60,633 nucleotides of DNA from Bacteroidales bacterium (lineage in GTDB: Bacteria > Bacteroidota > Bacteroidia > Bacteroidales > VadinHA17): assembly GCA_025454815.1 (NCBI GenBank), contig JALONR010000035.1, positions 1-60,633 on the forward strand, written 5' to 3'. Shown piece by piece: positions 42,996 to 51,873 of this stretch (the stretch's first letter is position 1; every line of letters begins with the position of its first letter). Below the pieces are notes generated by a model. That model saw only the letters and a program-made list of their open reading frames with translations, was not told the origin of the DNA and did not search any database. The position numbers and the translations under genes were made by a program.

Positions 42996-44552
42996 ATGAA
43001 AAATCGAGGAATTGTTATCAATTCATTATGGTCAGTTATTGTGCCATTATTTATTATCAGTTTATTCGGTTGTACTGTGTTTCTTAAAATGAACCCGGTA
43101 GCCGATGCTGACAAGAGTCCATTTCCTCCACTGAACACAGACATGACTTGTTGGATGGCCACTGCTTCCAATATGCTGGCAGGGGCTGGTTATGGAGCCG
43201 GCACCACGGTTCAGCAACGTTCTGATGATATCTATGCTGATATGATAACACAGTATGGGACACTAGACAGGGGGTGGCCGCAAACAGCCCTGCAGTGGTG
43301 GCTTGGTTCGACCAATAATACTATGTCAGGAAATCCTTACAGGTTGGTTACGTATCATGGAAATACATCAATGTATCCATGGAACAGGTCTGATGTACCC
43401 CAGTTCATGGCCAATGAGCTTCGCAAATGTCATTTTTTGGGATTGGTTTTCAGCTGGCCCACAAACGAAATTAATCCTGACGGCACCCCAAAAATCGGAA
43501 GAGGAGGTCATGCTACAACACCCTGGGGGGATCACTTAACCGGGGAACCTGTTACAGTTAACCCCTTCAGCATAATAATGAGTGATTCGGACCGTGAAGA
43601 CGGAGGCGACCGGCAGACTTATTTCTATGACTCATATCAAAATCCTAATCCGGGTGGAGCAAATGAAGGTAGTGGTTGTTATTTTAGCTACAGCACCACA
43701 CACCCGTATGTCAGGGGAGTGGTCACTCTTGAACCTGTCGATGACATAACAGACAACTGGCAGACTCAGATTGTGGTTGGGTCATATAAGATACACCAGG
43801 GTAGAAGGGTGACTGCAACAGATTTACATTATACTGTAGGAACCGATGTCCAGATCCTGTCCTACAGGACCACAATTGACTGGGATCCGTTTCTGACTCC
43901 TTCAATAACTGAGAGTCAGCCGGTAAGAAACAGCCTTAAAGTCGATTGGGACCTTAAATCAAAGCCAGTCAAATGGTGCAGTTACGTAACAATAACCACG
44001 GAGCTTGTTGAGCCCAATTATAATGGTATCTATTACAAGGACGTGCATTTTACCTACCCGGAAGGGCCCTGGATTTATGTACCTGATATTGAATGGAGGC
44101 TTGAAACTCCAGTTATCAGAGAAGCTGATAAAATACGAAATGTCGTTGGAGGATATGTCATTGGAAGCTTTGAAGTGATAAATTCAATGAATGACTCCAC
44201 GATAAATAATGTATATGAATACAGGTTCATCCATCAGTATTCATATAACCAGGATCCGGAGAAACATGTTTTTAAAATTTTGCCTGCAAGAGGCCTGGTA
44301 ATCCGGAACCTGAAGCTCGGTCATACGTATGGGAAACCTTCACCAACAGATTTATGGAAATTTGAGACCTGGATGACAAGAGAAAACAGACAAATTGAAA
44401 TCACAGACAGGGCCCTGGAGTACACAATTGACTGGACAGGAAAGTTGCCTTATCCTGAAGGGATCGATGTGACCGATGCTATTAAGGATATAAGTGAAAA
44501 GATTCCTCCAAAGCCTCCACTTCGGACCTACAGATACAAATTAAAACGTTAA
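42996..44552 (+). CDS. IdeS-like papain-fold cysteine peptidase lipoprotein
   Basis: 518 residues. Lipobox FIISLFGC (C26). The N-terminal half has a cysteine-peptidase layout: MTCWMATASNML (C52), GRGGHATTPWG (H172), IIMSDSDRED (D197), spacing and context like IdeS/Mac (family C66) enzymes that cleave immunoglobulins. The C-terminal half (about 260-518) is beta-rich and may bind a target or surface. Exported and lipid-anchored. It is 59 nt downstream of the MBL gene and convergent with the flavoprotein gene (21 nt between stops). The peptidase call rests on motifs only. Confidence 0.65.
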   Translation: MKNRGIVINSLWSVIVPLFIISLFGCTVFLKMNPVADADKSPFPPLNTDMTCWMATASNMLAGAGYGAGTTVQQRSDDIYADMITQYGTLDRGWPQTALQWWLGSTNNTMSGNPYRLVTYHGNTSMYPWNRSDVPQFMANELRKCHFLGLVFSWPTNEINPDGTPKIGRGGHATTPWGDHLTGEPVTVNPFSIIMSDSDREDGGDRQTYFYDSYQNPNPGGANEGSGCYFSYSTTHPYVRGVVTLEPVDDITDNWQTQIVVGSYKIHQGRRVTATDLHYTVGTDVQILSYRTTIDWDPFLTPSITESQPVRNSLKVDWDLKSKPVKWCSYVTITTELVEPNYNGIYYKDVHFTYPEGPWIYVPDIEWRLETPVIREADKIRNVVGGYVIGSFEVINSMNDSTINNVYEYRFIHQYSYNQDPEKHVFKILPARGLVIRNLKLGHTYGKPSPTDLWKFETWMTRENRQIEITDRALEYTIDWTGKLPYPEGIDVTDAIKDISEKIPPKPPLRTYRYKLKR

Positions 44553-44573
44553 CCGTTTAATTTATTCTGAAGA

Positions 44574-46277
44574 TCAATTTACCTGGTCTGTCCTTCTGAC
44601 TGAACCTGTCATGTGCAGCACAGCGTGCCGGGCGAAGGTCATTGACTTGCCAACGGCCACGCCTACAACCAGCTCGGGATAAAAGTTGTTGGCGAAAAAG
44701 CCGCCGGCAACATCCCCTGCTGCATAAAGTCCTTCAATGGCATTCCCGTTTCTGTCAACCACCTGGATGTTTTCATTGATTCTTAATCCATCCATGGTCG
44801 TCAGAAGCCATCCGCCGTAGGTGACACCATAATATGGCGGCCTGTCCAGTGCAAGCATGTCCTTTGCCGGCTTGCCGAAATCCCTGTCTTCACCAGCCCG
44901 GGCCATCTGATTGTAGCGCTCAACGGTTGCCCTGAACTCTTCCGCAGGTAACCTGAGCTTCCTGGCAAGCCCTTCAATAGTACGGGCCTTTTTGATATAA
45001 CCCTTCATCCTCATCATCATCAGCATGCCTGAATTCATAAACCGGCCCATACCTTCATAGGTCCTTGGCCTGCTTTTGCTCGGCACCATCCTCGAGCAGC
45101 CTATGGTGCTGAAACTCTTTACATGCTCCCAGTAATTAGAGTCCCAGATCATGCAGGCCACTCCGTTTTTCTCATTCTGTAAGGGATTAATGATGACATC
45201 ATAAGGAACCGATTCATTGCAGTACCGTTTCCCGTCCATGTTCACCTTCATGAACGGCTGACTGCCGAAGAAGAATGAATCAAAGGAGCCTCCCGGCCTG
45301 ATCGGAAGATCAGATCTGCCTCCGGGCTTCGCGATGCCACGGTCAAACACCATTGCCGAGGGATAATCATCTTTTGCTGCACCCGCCCATAACCCGGCCC
45401 TGATGCCGTCACCAAAGTTGCCGGGCTGAACGAACCTGAGGCATGATATGGCTGTTGCTTCGGGATTGACCTTCGCAACCATCTCCTCCCTGGCTGCATA
45501 ACCACCGGTGCACAGCAACACTCCTGTGGCGGCATTGATACGGATATAAGTACCATCCTTTTTCCGTGCAATCACCCCGGCTACTCTGTCCCCCTCTTTC
45601 ACAAGCTTTACCATGGCAGTGTTGAACATGATCCTTGCCCCAAGACTCCTGGTCTTCTTTTCGAAAAACCTCTCCAGAACATATATGCCGGCATGAATAA
45701 TTGCAAACGGTCCTCCCTTTAGTGGCGGCACAAGCAGTTTCGAATGAGTGGGATAAGCCCTGAATCCCCCGTGATACCCGTCAGCTGTGTCATACTCGGC
45801 TACATGCCTGATGCCGTACTCTGCCAGCTCCTCAGCCAGGAAGTCAAAGGCTGCCCCGCTCTCCTCCGCCCAGAGCCGGATAAGCTTTTCATCAACCTTG
45901 TTTGAACCGGCGTACTTTGACGGCCTGTATCCAGGACCATAGACATGATTGTTCTCAGTGCATTTGATACCATAGTTCACGAGCTCCTGTATTATCTCCT
46001 CACGGTCAATCAGGGCTTTCTCTCCTGCAGCCTTCTGGGCTTTCGTATCAACAGCCCCCATGTAAGGCTTGATAAACCCGATCCTCCTGTTCTTCTCAAT
46101 TACAAGTGTCTTTGCCCCCAGTTTTGCAGCAGAAATTGCTGCCATCAGGCCCGCATTGCCCGCTCCGCATATGAGCACCTCAGTCTCAATTGTCTCCCTG
46201 ATGGCCGACCGCGGAATATCAGGTTCCGGTTCTGACCAGATAGCTCCGGTCTCAATTGTTGTTGTCATCTCTTTCAT
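44574..46277 (-). CDS. Fumarate reductase/urocanate reductase-like flavoprotein
   Basis: 567 residues. FAD Rossmann motif ICGAGNAGLMAAISAAKLG, then LVIEKNRRIG; later LLCTGGYAA and the C-terminal YAAGDVAGGFFANNFYP. FAD_binding_2 family as in soluble fumarate-reductase-like enzymes; no heme or FMN-binding domain is present. It is not a quinone-linked complex, since no FrdBC genes are near. The style is common in Firmicutes and Eggerthella relatives, suggesting transfer. It is divergent from a TetR gene at 46515, which probably represses it. Substrate unknown. Confidence 0.85.
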   Translation of the reverse strand: MKEMTTTIETGAIWSEPEPDIPRSAIRETIETEVLICGAGNAGLMAAISAAKLGAKTLVIEKNRRIGFIKPYMGAVDTKAQKAAGEKALIDREEIIQELVNYGIKCTENNHVYGPGYRPSKYAGSNKVDEKLIRLWAEESGAAFDFLAEELAEYGIRHVAEYDTADGYHGGFRAYPTHSKLLVPPLKGGPFAIIHAGIYVLERFFEKKTRSLGARIMFNTAMVKLVKEGDRVAGVIARKKDGTYIRINAATGVLLCTGGYAAREEMVAKVNPEATAISCLRFVQPGNFGDGIRAGLWAGAAKDDYPSAMVFDRGIAKPGGRSDLPIRPGGSFDSFFFGSQPFMKVNMDGKRYCNESVPYDVIINPLQNEKNGVACMIWDSNYWEHVKSFSTIGCSRMVPSKSRPRTYEGMGRFMNSGMLMMMRMKGYIKKARTIEGLARKLRLPAEEFRATVERYNQMARAGEDRDFGKPAKDMLALDRPPYYGVTYGGWLLTTMDGLRINENIQVVDRNGNAIEGLYAAGDVAGGFFANNFYPELVVGVAVGKSMTFARHAVLHMTGSVRRTDQVN

Positions 46278-46392
46278 CTTATTTTTATTTTCTGATTCTC
46301 CCTGGTTACAGGACTAACCTTGTTAAGCCTTACCATGATAATGCTCTCCCGGCTTTGATCGCACATTCATTCCCGGACACAGATAGACAAAA

Positions 46393-46406
46393 GTCATATA
46401 TGTGAC
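46393..46406. promoter_or_regulatory. Candidate TetR operator
   Basis: GTCATATATGTGAC: arms GTCA and TGAC with inner ATAT, 12 of 14 positions symmetric. It lies in the gap between the divergent flavoprotein and TetR genes. Confidence 0.45.
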
Positions 46407-46514
46407 AGATGTATCATAAAGGACAAATGTAAATTAAAATTTCATTATTGTCAATAATTCCGGCAATACTGAATATCTTTATGCTGAAGAATATAAAAAC
46501 CGTCACTTCTGCTG

Positions 46515-47087
46515 ATGAAACAGGATAAACGATCGAAGCGGACAAGGGCATGGCTCCTTGAGACATTGCTTGATCTGCTTGAGAATAAAGATTATTCAGA
46601 GATTACGATTACCGAACTCACCGAAAAGGCCGACATTGCGAGGCAGACCTTCTACCGGAACTATGACAGCATGGATGATATCCTTTTGTCGAGGCTTAAC
46701 GGTATAATTGATGAGTACCTCGAAAAGGTTTTCAGTAATCTTGAGACCAAGAAAGACCCGGACTGGGATTTTGAGGTCAGGCAGCTGATATCGCTGTGGC
46801 AGAGGAATGAAGTTATTTTCCGGGCTCTGAAGAAGGCCGGCCTCGACTACCAGATCATGGAGAAGCTGTCTCATCTTTTCACCCGGTTCCATATGAAGGC
46901 TCAGAATCTAAGGGAACTTGACGACAAGCAGCAGTTCCTGGTTTATTATCTCGCAGGAGGGGTGTTCATGGTTTTGAACAAGTGGTTTGAGGATGACATG
47001 AAGTTCCCGGTTGAGCAGTTGACAGACCTCTTTATGAAGGCTGCGAATAATGTGGATCAGATTGCCCGGGAATACGTCAGGGGATAA
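46515..47087 (+). CDS. TetR/AcrR-family regulator
   Basis: 190 residues. N-terminal HTH: ITITELTEKADIARQTFYRNYDSMDDIL, with the family's tyrosine-rich recognition helix. The C-terminal ligand domain (about 65-190) resembles the TetR_C group common in Firmicutes. Probably represses the divergent flavoprotein gene and itself; ligand unknown. Confidence 0.92.
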   Translation: MKQDKRSKRTRAWLLETLLDLLENKDYSEITITELTEKADIARQTFYRNYDSMDDILLSRLNGIIDEYLEKVFSNLETKKDPDWDFEVRQLISLWQRNEVIFRALKKAGLDYQIMEKLSHLFTRFHMKAQNLRELDDKQQFLVYYLAGGVFMVLNKWFEDDMKFPVEQLTDLFMKAANNVDQIAREYVRG

Positions 47088-47296
47088 TCCCGCATTCATG
47101 CTGTTCTGTACCGCCTTTCCCGGCCTTGACGCCTTTTAACCGGTAAAAATGGCCATTCACCGACTTTTTTTTGTGTCCGGTGCGATGTGAGACTACTTTC
47201 GTCGGGTAAAAAAAGCTCCGGAGTGATCACTGCATATCATTCAGGCAATCCCGTCAGATGAAAGTGAATCGTTAAATATTAATAGAACAATTAGTT

Positions 47297-47911
47297 ATGA
47301 AAAAGAATTCCAACTACCAGCGCAATGCAGTTTTTTCTTCTACGCTTCCCGTCCTGATAATCCTGCTTGTGATTATCCTGGCGTTTGCAGGTAAAATTAA
47401 TGCAGGAGATAATCCAGGCGATGCTCAATCAGATTCTTTGCATGAATTACAGGCATCTTCAGAAGAAACGGGGGGTTCTCCTCAGGAATCTGAAGAGGGT
47501 CAATATGAAAGATATTACCGCACTCTGCTCAGCGATCCCGTTGACGGGAAAGAGAAGCTCGTGGAACTGAGGTATAAGAAGGACGGCACGCTGACTGAGG
47601 TCCTTATTGACGACAAGACACTGAGCCGGGCCGAGCGCAGGAAGAATGAGAAAATCATAAGCAGGGCTATGGCTGAGGAAAGGAATGTAGGGAGGGAGGT
47701 TGATGAACTGATTGATGATATCGGGCATGCAATGGAGGAGACAATGGGGGTGATTTCTGACCTGTTTGTCCCGGGTGATGACGATAACAATGATCCGGAA
47801 GTCAGTGATGCTGATTCTTCAAGGAATGACTCCCGGCCTGTGAGCCGGAAGAAAGACAGGAAAGCCAGGCTCACAACCCTCGAAGAACTCGAATCAGGCG
47901 AGGGGAAATAG
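47297..47911 (+). CDS. Membrane-anchored or exported protein, unknown
   Basis: 204 residues. One hydrophobic segment (VLIILLVIILAFAGKINAG) near the N-terminus serves as signal or anchor. The rest is hydrophilic: a small domain (LLSDPVDGKEKLVELRYKK) with a charged helical run (LSRAERRKNEKIISRAMAEE) and an acidic C-terminus (PGDDDNNDPEVSDADSSRND) ending in basic residues. No family recognised. The ASCH-like gene follows at 8 nt, so the two may be co-transcribed. Confidence 0.65.
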   Translation: MKKNSNYQRNAVFSSTLPVLIILLVIILAFAGKINAGDNPGDAQSDSLHELQASSEETGGSPQESEEGQYERYYRTLLSDPVDGKEKLVELRYKKDGTLTEVLIDDKTLSRAERRKNEKIISRAMAEERNVGREVDELIDDIGHAMEETMGVISDLFVPGDDDNNDPEVSDADSSRNDSRPVSRKKDRKARLTTLEELESGEGK

Positions 47912-47919
47912 AACTGCTT

Positions 47920-48360
47920 ATGGACCATGTTGTTTATACAGACTTCAGGGCCGGCGAGCTCTCACTGCTCCTGAGCGGAAAGAAAAAAATGATTGTAAGG
48001 GGGGCAGCCGGCCGGAAATTGCCTTATGGCAGAGTCAATAAAGGTGACAGGCTCTACTTCATCAACAACAATGCAGAATCATATGTCAGGGCAGAAGGTA
48101 TAGTAAGGAATGTGATCAACTCGGAGAAAATGACGGAATCACAATCCCGGGATTTTCTCAGAAGCTTCCAGGGAATGCTGTTACTCACAGAGGCACAGCT
48201 TGCACGATGGGGAGGGAAAAGATATATCGTTCTGATTGAGGTGTCTGATGTAAGGGAAACTGTCCCGTTCGGAATCGATAAAAGCGGTTATGGCAACATG
48301 GACGACTGGCTGCCTGTGGGGAATATTGAATCCGTTAAGTCCGGTAATGCCGCTCATTGA
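47920..48360 (+). CDS. PUA/ASCH-like RNA-binding-fold protein
   Basis: 146 residues. The order of elements resembles the PUA/ASCH/EVE group: a start where the substrate loop sits (ELSLLLSGKKKMIVRGAAGR), KGDRLYFINNN, a strand VRAEGIVRNVI and a C-terminal strand ALIEVSDV-type (YIVLIEVSDVRE). These folds bind modified nucleic acids or nucleotides. The call is moderate because no invariant motif is clear. Not essential-looking; it sits between an anchored protein and a CPBP protease. Confidence 0.5.
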   Translation: MDHVVYTDFRAGELSLLLSGKKKMIVRGAAGRKLPYGRVNKGDRLYFINNNAESYVRAEGIVRNVINSEKMTESQSRDFLRSFQGMLLLTEAQLARWGGKRYIVLIEVSDVRETVPFGIDKSGYGNMDDWLPVGNIESVKSGNAAH

Positions 48361-48445
48361 GAGGCATTTGCAAATCCGTAAGGCCCGGCCACGAGCCTTA
48401 TTGCCTCAATACCTTCAGGCCCTCATCAAAAAGGCAAAGATCAAC

Positions 48446-49321
48446 ATGAAAATATCATTTAAACTAAGTCTCTATCTGATATTCACTTTCGGAATTAGCT
48501 GGTCACTTGTGATGGGCTATTCCCTGGCAGGAGGAAATTTATCCCCCATGTCAACGGGGTTCATGATAATGGCCCTTGGGTTTATGCTCACCCCGATGGT
48601 AAGTGTCATTCTGGTTGAGAAACTCTTTCTCAAAAGCCGTCTTGGAAGTGTATACCCTCTTAACTTCAGGTGGAACCGCTGGTGGTTGATTGCCTGGTTG
48701 TCACCGCTGGCAATTGCGCTCGCCACATTCGGAGCCGGCCTGCTTGTTCCCGGTGTGGAATTCTCACCCGGGATGGAAGGGATGTTTGACAGGTTCAGTA
48801 ATATCCTGACACCGGAACAGCTTGAGCAGATGAGAAATACACCATTGCCAGTTCATCCGTTCTTCCTCACAATAGTACAGGGGCTCATTGCCGGAATCAC
48901 CATCAATGCACCGGCCGGTTTTGGCGAGGAGCTGGGCTGGCGGGGCCTGATGCTGAAGGAACTTTCATATCTGGGATTCTGGAAGGCTTCATGGATCACC
49001 GGGCTTGTGTGGGGAATCTGGCATGCTCCTGTAATCATGATGGGCCATAACTATCCCGATCATCCGATGGCCGGGGTGGCTATGATGATCATCTTCTGCG
49101 TCCTCATCTCCCCGTTCTTTACCCTTGTGGCGCTGAGAAGCGGATCAACCATTGCAGCGGCTGTTCTTCACGGTAGTTTCAACGCCCTGTCAGGCATTGC
49201 TGTTTTATTGCTGAAGGGCGGCAATGACCTTCTCACCGGAGTCACCGGAGCAGCAGGCCTGGCAGTTCTGGTTGTACTGAACCTGATTATCCTGAAATTG
49301 CCCGCTACCGTCAGAGACTGA
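48446..49321 (+). CDS. CPBP-family intramembrane metalloprotease
   Basis: 291 residues from the Met at 48446; the frame opens earlier inside the ASCH-like gene. Six or more membrane helices. CPBP (Abi/CAAX-like) motifs: EELGWRGLM, WGIWHAPVIM and HGSFNALSG, giving the Glu/His metal site. Family members cleave prenylated or signal-peptide substrates in the membrane or protect from bacteriocins. Target unknown. Confidence 0.88.
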   Translation: MKISFKLSLYLIFTFGISWSLVMGYSLAGGNLSPMSTGFMIMALGFMLTPMVSVILVEKLFLKSRLGSVYPLNFRWNRWWLIAWLSPLAIALATFGAGLLVPGVEFSPGMEGMFDRFSNILTPEQLEQMRNTPLPVHPFFLTIVQGLIAGITINAPAGFGEELGWRGLMLKELSYLGFWKASWITGLVWGIWHAPVIMMGHNYPDHPMAGVAMMIIFCVLISPFFTLVALRSGSTIAAAVLHGSFNALSGIAVLLLKGGNDLLTGVTGAAGLAVLVVLNLIILKLPATVRD

Positions 49322-49381
49322 CCGTTCAAATGTTTTCAGACGATCGTGATTTTAACTGAAGGTGGCCTAAACATATTAATC

Positions 49382-50419
49382 ATGAAAGCAAAACTTGCAC
49401 TCTGGTTATTGTTCCCTCTCATTTTGCTTCAATCATGTTTCCCGGGCACCTGCCCCGGTACCAGGACCAGCCGCGGCACCGGCAACGGTCCCGTCACCGG
49501 CATCGGCACCAACCCCAGGCGCGGCAACGGCGAATTGCTCCTTACAGAAGCAAATCCGGCCGGAGGATTCAATTATTCCTATTTCCTGTTTATCCCTGAC
49601 GGAACCCCATACGGTCAAGAGCTGACACTTATTGTGGAACCGTGCAATTCGGGATTTGCCGATGATGATTATGACAGACACCTGGAAAAGGGCCGAAGGA
49701 CGGCTTCAATCGACTTTTATATCGGCAACTATGTAGCCCGGAAGCTTAACTGTCCTCTCATTGTTCCTGTATTTCCGCGCCCTGAAAGCGAATGGGAAAT
49801 TTATACGCACCTCTTTGACCGGGATGTGGCAACTCAGAAGAATAACAGCCTCGAGCGCATTGACCTTCAGCTTCTGGCAATGATTGAAGATGCGCAGAAC
49901 AGGCTCCGGGAAAAAGGATACATGATCAGGGAGCAGATTCTTATGACCGGTTTCTCAGCTTCCGGATCATTCGTTAACCGGTTCACCGCCATACATCCAG
50001 GGAAAATCTTGGCTGCAGCTGCCGGAGGTACAAGCGGATTACTTATTTGTCCGGTTGACTCCCTGGAAGGATCCCCCCTTGGTTTTCCGCTGGGCACATT
50101 CGATTTTCAGAAGCTTTTCGGCCGGCAGTTTGATGCTGTGTCATTTTCCCGCACGCCACAATATTACTATATTGGTGAGCATGACACCAACGATGCTGTT
50201 CCTTATAAAGACGGGTATGATCAACTTGAGAGCCACCTTGTTTCTGAGTTGCTTGGAAAGGAAATCCACCCCGCCAGGTGGAATAAATGCATTAATATTT
50301 ATCTTGAAAACAACATAATGGCAAAGTTTAAAACCTATGAGAGGACAGGCCACGAAGTTACAGATGACATCAGGGAGGATGTATTGAGATTCTTCCGGGA
50401 ACAATTGAATCTGGTATGA
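49382..50419 (+). CDS. Alpha/beta-hydrolase-like lipoprotein
   Basis: 345 residues. Lipobox PLILLQSC near residue 18. Catalytic nucleophile in MTGFSASGSFV (GxSxxG). Acid and His could be in YYIGEHDTND and RTGHEVTDD, giving an esterase or peptidase-like hydrolase of the envelope. A GC-rich segment just after the lipobox (about 49440-49530) reads as Gly/Arg/Thr-rich in this frame but as a Pro/Ala linker in the +1 frame; see findings. The start at 49382 precedes the signal. Confidence 0.75.
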   Translation: MKAKLALWLLFPLILLQSCFPGTCPGTRTSRGTGNGPVTGIGTNPRRGNGELLLTEANPAGGFNYSYFLFIPDGTPYGQELTLIVEPCNSGFADDDYDRHLEKGRRTASIDFYIGNYVARKLNCPLIVPVFPRPESEWEIYTHLFDRDVATQKNNSLERIDLQLLAMIEDAQNRLREKGYMIREQILMTGFSASGSFVNRFTAIHPGKILAAAAGGTSGLLICPVDSLEGSPLGFPLGTFDFQKLFGRQFDAVSFSRTPQYYYIGEHDTNDAVPYKDGYDQLESHLVSELLGKEIHPARWNKCINIYLENNIMAKFKTYERTGHEVTDDIREDVLRFFREQLNLV

Positions 50420-50469
50420 TAATCAGGATATGAAGCCAGGGAACATACACAACTGAAATACAGATAATA

Positions 50470-51825
50470 ATGAAGATAAGCGGCTGGCATAGAAGCATTG
50501 ACCCCTGGCAGATCAGGGACGAGCAACTTAAGGGAGCCAGGATGTCGGTATATTTCCGGTGGGCTTTTATTTTCCTGGTAACCACCCTCTTGCTGATACA
50601 GCTCACTCTGGGTTACCGGAATGAATCACTTCACGCCTTCATACTGATCATTGTATACTTCCTTTCAAACACGGTACTATGGTATGCCGCTGTCAAACGG
50701 TATAATCCCCTCTGGCTGGGATACCTGAGCGCAGTGCTTGACGTCGGCGTAATCTGTACCCATCTCCTGATACTCAGCCTGAACCATGATCAGCTTGCAG
50801 TCACTTCCGCTGCAACTCTCTTCCTTATGCCGGTACTTTTTCTCCTCTACACATTCAGGCTTGACCGGGTTCTGATGCTGTTCCTGATAGTGATTGCCAT
50901 TGCAGGCTTAAGCCTGGTATACTTCATAAACTATTTCCAGGACCCGGAGTTTTACAGACAAAGCATCTCCATCTCTCCCACGGCACATTTCTTCAGGGCT
51001 GCATATATCCTTTTCATAGGAGTACTCTGTATTTACCTTCAGCATTTTATGTTCCATTTCATTGACAAGCAGCTCAGGATTGCATGTGAAAAGGCTGATG
51101 CCGATCTGCAGATAAGAATGGAAGAGGAAAAAAACAATCTCGCACGGCAATTGATATTACAGGAGAAGGCCCTGAACAAAAAACTTGAGAATGAAATAAG
51201 GGAGAGAACACGTGAACTGACAGAGGCTAACACTAGGCTGCTGGAACTGCAGAAAACAAACCTCCAGTCTCAGTTTGAGGTCCTGAAACAACAGGTCAAT
51301 CCACACTTTCTCTTTAACAGCCTCAACGTTCTCGCTTCTCTTATCAAGGTTGATCCTGACCTTGCAGAGTCCTTCACTGAAAAACTCTCCAAGGTTTACA
51401 GGTACGTCCTGGAGAACAAGGAAAAAGATATGGTTTCACTGGTTACGGAAATGGACTTTATAAACTCCTATATCTTCCTCCTCAACATAAGGTTCAAGGG
51501 AAAAATATTCGTAAAAATCAACCTGGATGATATCAGACCGGAGATGATGATCCTGCCAATGGCTCTGCAGATACTTATTGAAAATGCGATTAAACACAAT
51601 ACATTCTCCAGAACAGAACCTTTGAACATTGACATATCCGTTGACAGGGATAGTTTCCTGGTTGTAAAAAATAATCTCAGGCTCCGGGAGAGCTATGTAC
51701 AGTCAACCGGTATAGGCCTGGCCAATATTATGAACCGGTACAGGCTGATCACTGACAAAGAACCTGTATTTGAAAAAACAGATAAAAGTTTTGTTGCACG
51801 TATACCTCTGATCATGGAGATATGA
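50470..51825 (+). CDS. LytS-type sensor histidine kinase (pair 2)
   Basis: 451 residues. Six membrane helices (about 28-200) make a larger sensor than in pair 1. A coiled coil (about 205-265) leads to the phosphoacceptor QVNPHFLFNSLNVLASL and the N-box LIENAIKHN and G-box STGIGLANI. It pairs with the LytTR gene 48 nt downstream. It precedes the TonB receptor and may control it. Signal unknown. Confidence 0.92.
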   Translation: MKISGWHRSIDPWQIRDEQLKGARMSVYFRWAFIFLVTTLLLIQLTLGYRNESLHAFILIIVYFLSNTVLWYAAVKRYNPLWLGYLSAVLDVGVICTHLLILSLNHDQLAVTSAATLFLMPVLFLLYTFRLDRVLMLFLIVIAIAGLSLVYFINYFQDPEFYRQSISISPTAHFFRAAYILFIGVLCIYLQHFMFHFIDKQLRIACEKADADLQIRMEEEKNNLARQLILQEKALNKKLENEIRERTRELTEANTRLLELQKTNLQSQFEVLKQQVNPHFLFNSLNVLASLIKVDPDLAESFTEKLSKVYRYVLENKEKDMVSLVTEMDFINSYIFLLNIRFKGKIFVKINLDDIRPEMMILPMALQILIENAIKHNTFSRTEPLNIDISVDRDSFLVVKNNLRLRESYVQSTGIGLANIMNRYRLITDKEPVFEKTDKSFVARIPLIMEI

Positions 51826-51873
51826 CCGGAAGACAACCGGACAATTCCCGGGGAGGTTTTAAAATAGGATGAC

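Noticed and set aside
47222..47231. AGTGATCACT palindrome as an operator
   Set aside because: A 10-bp palindrome is expected several times in 60 kb and no regulator is adjacent that would use it.
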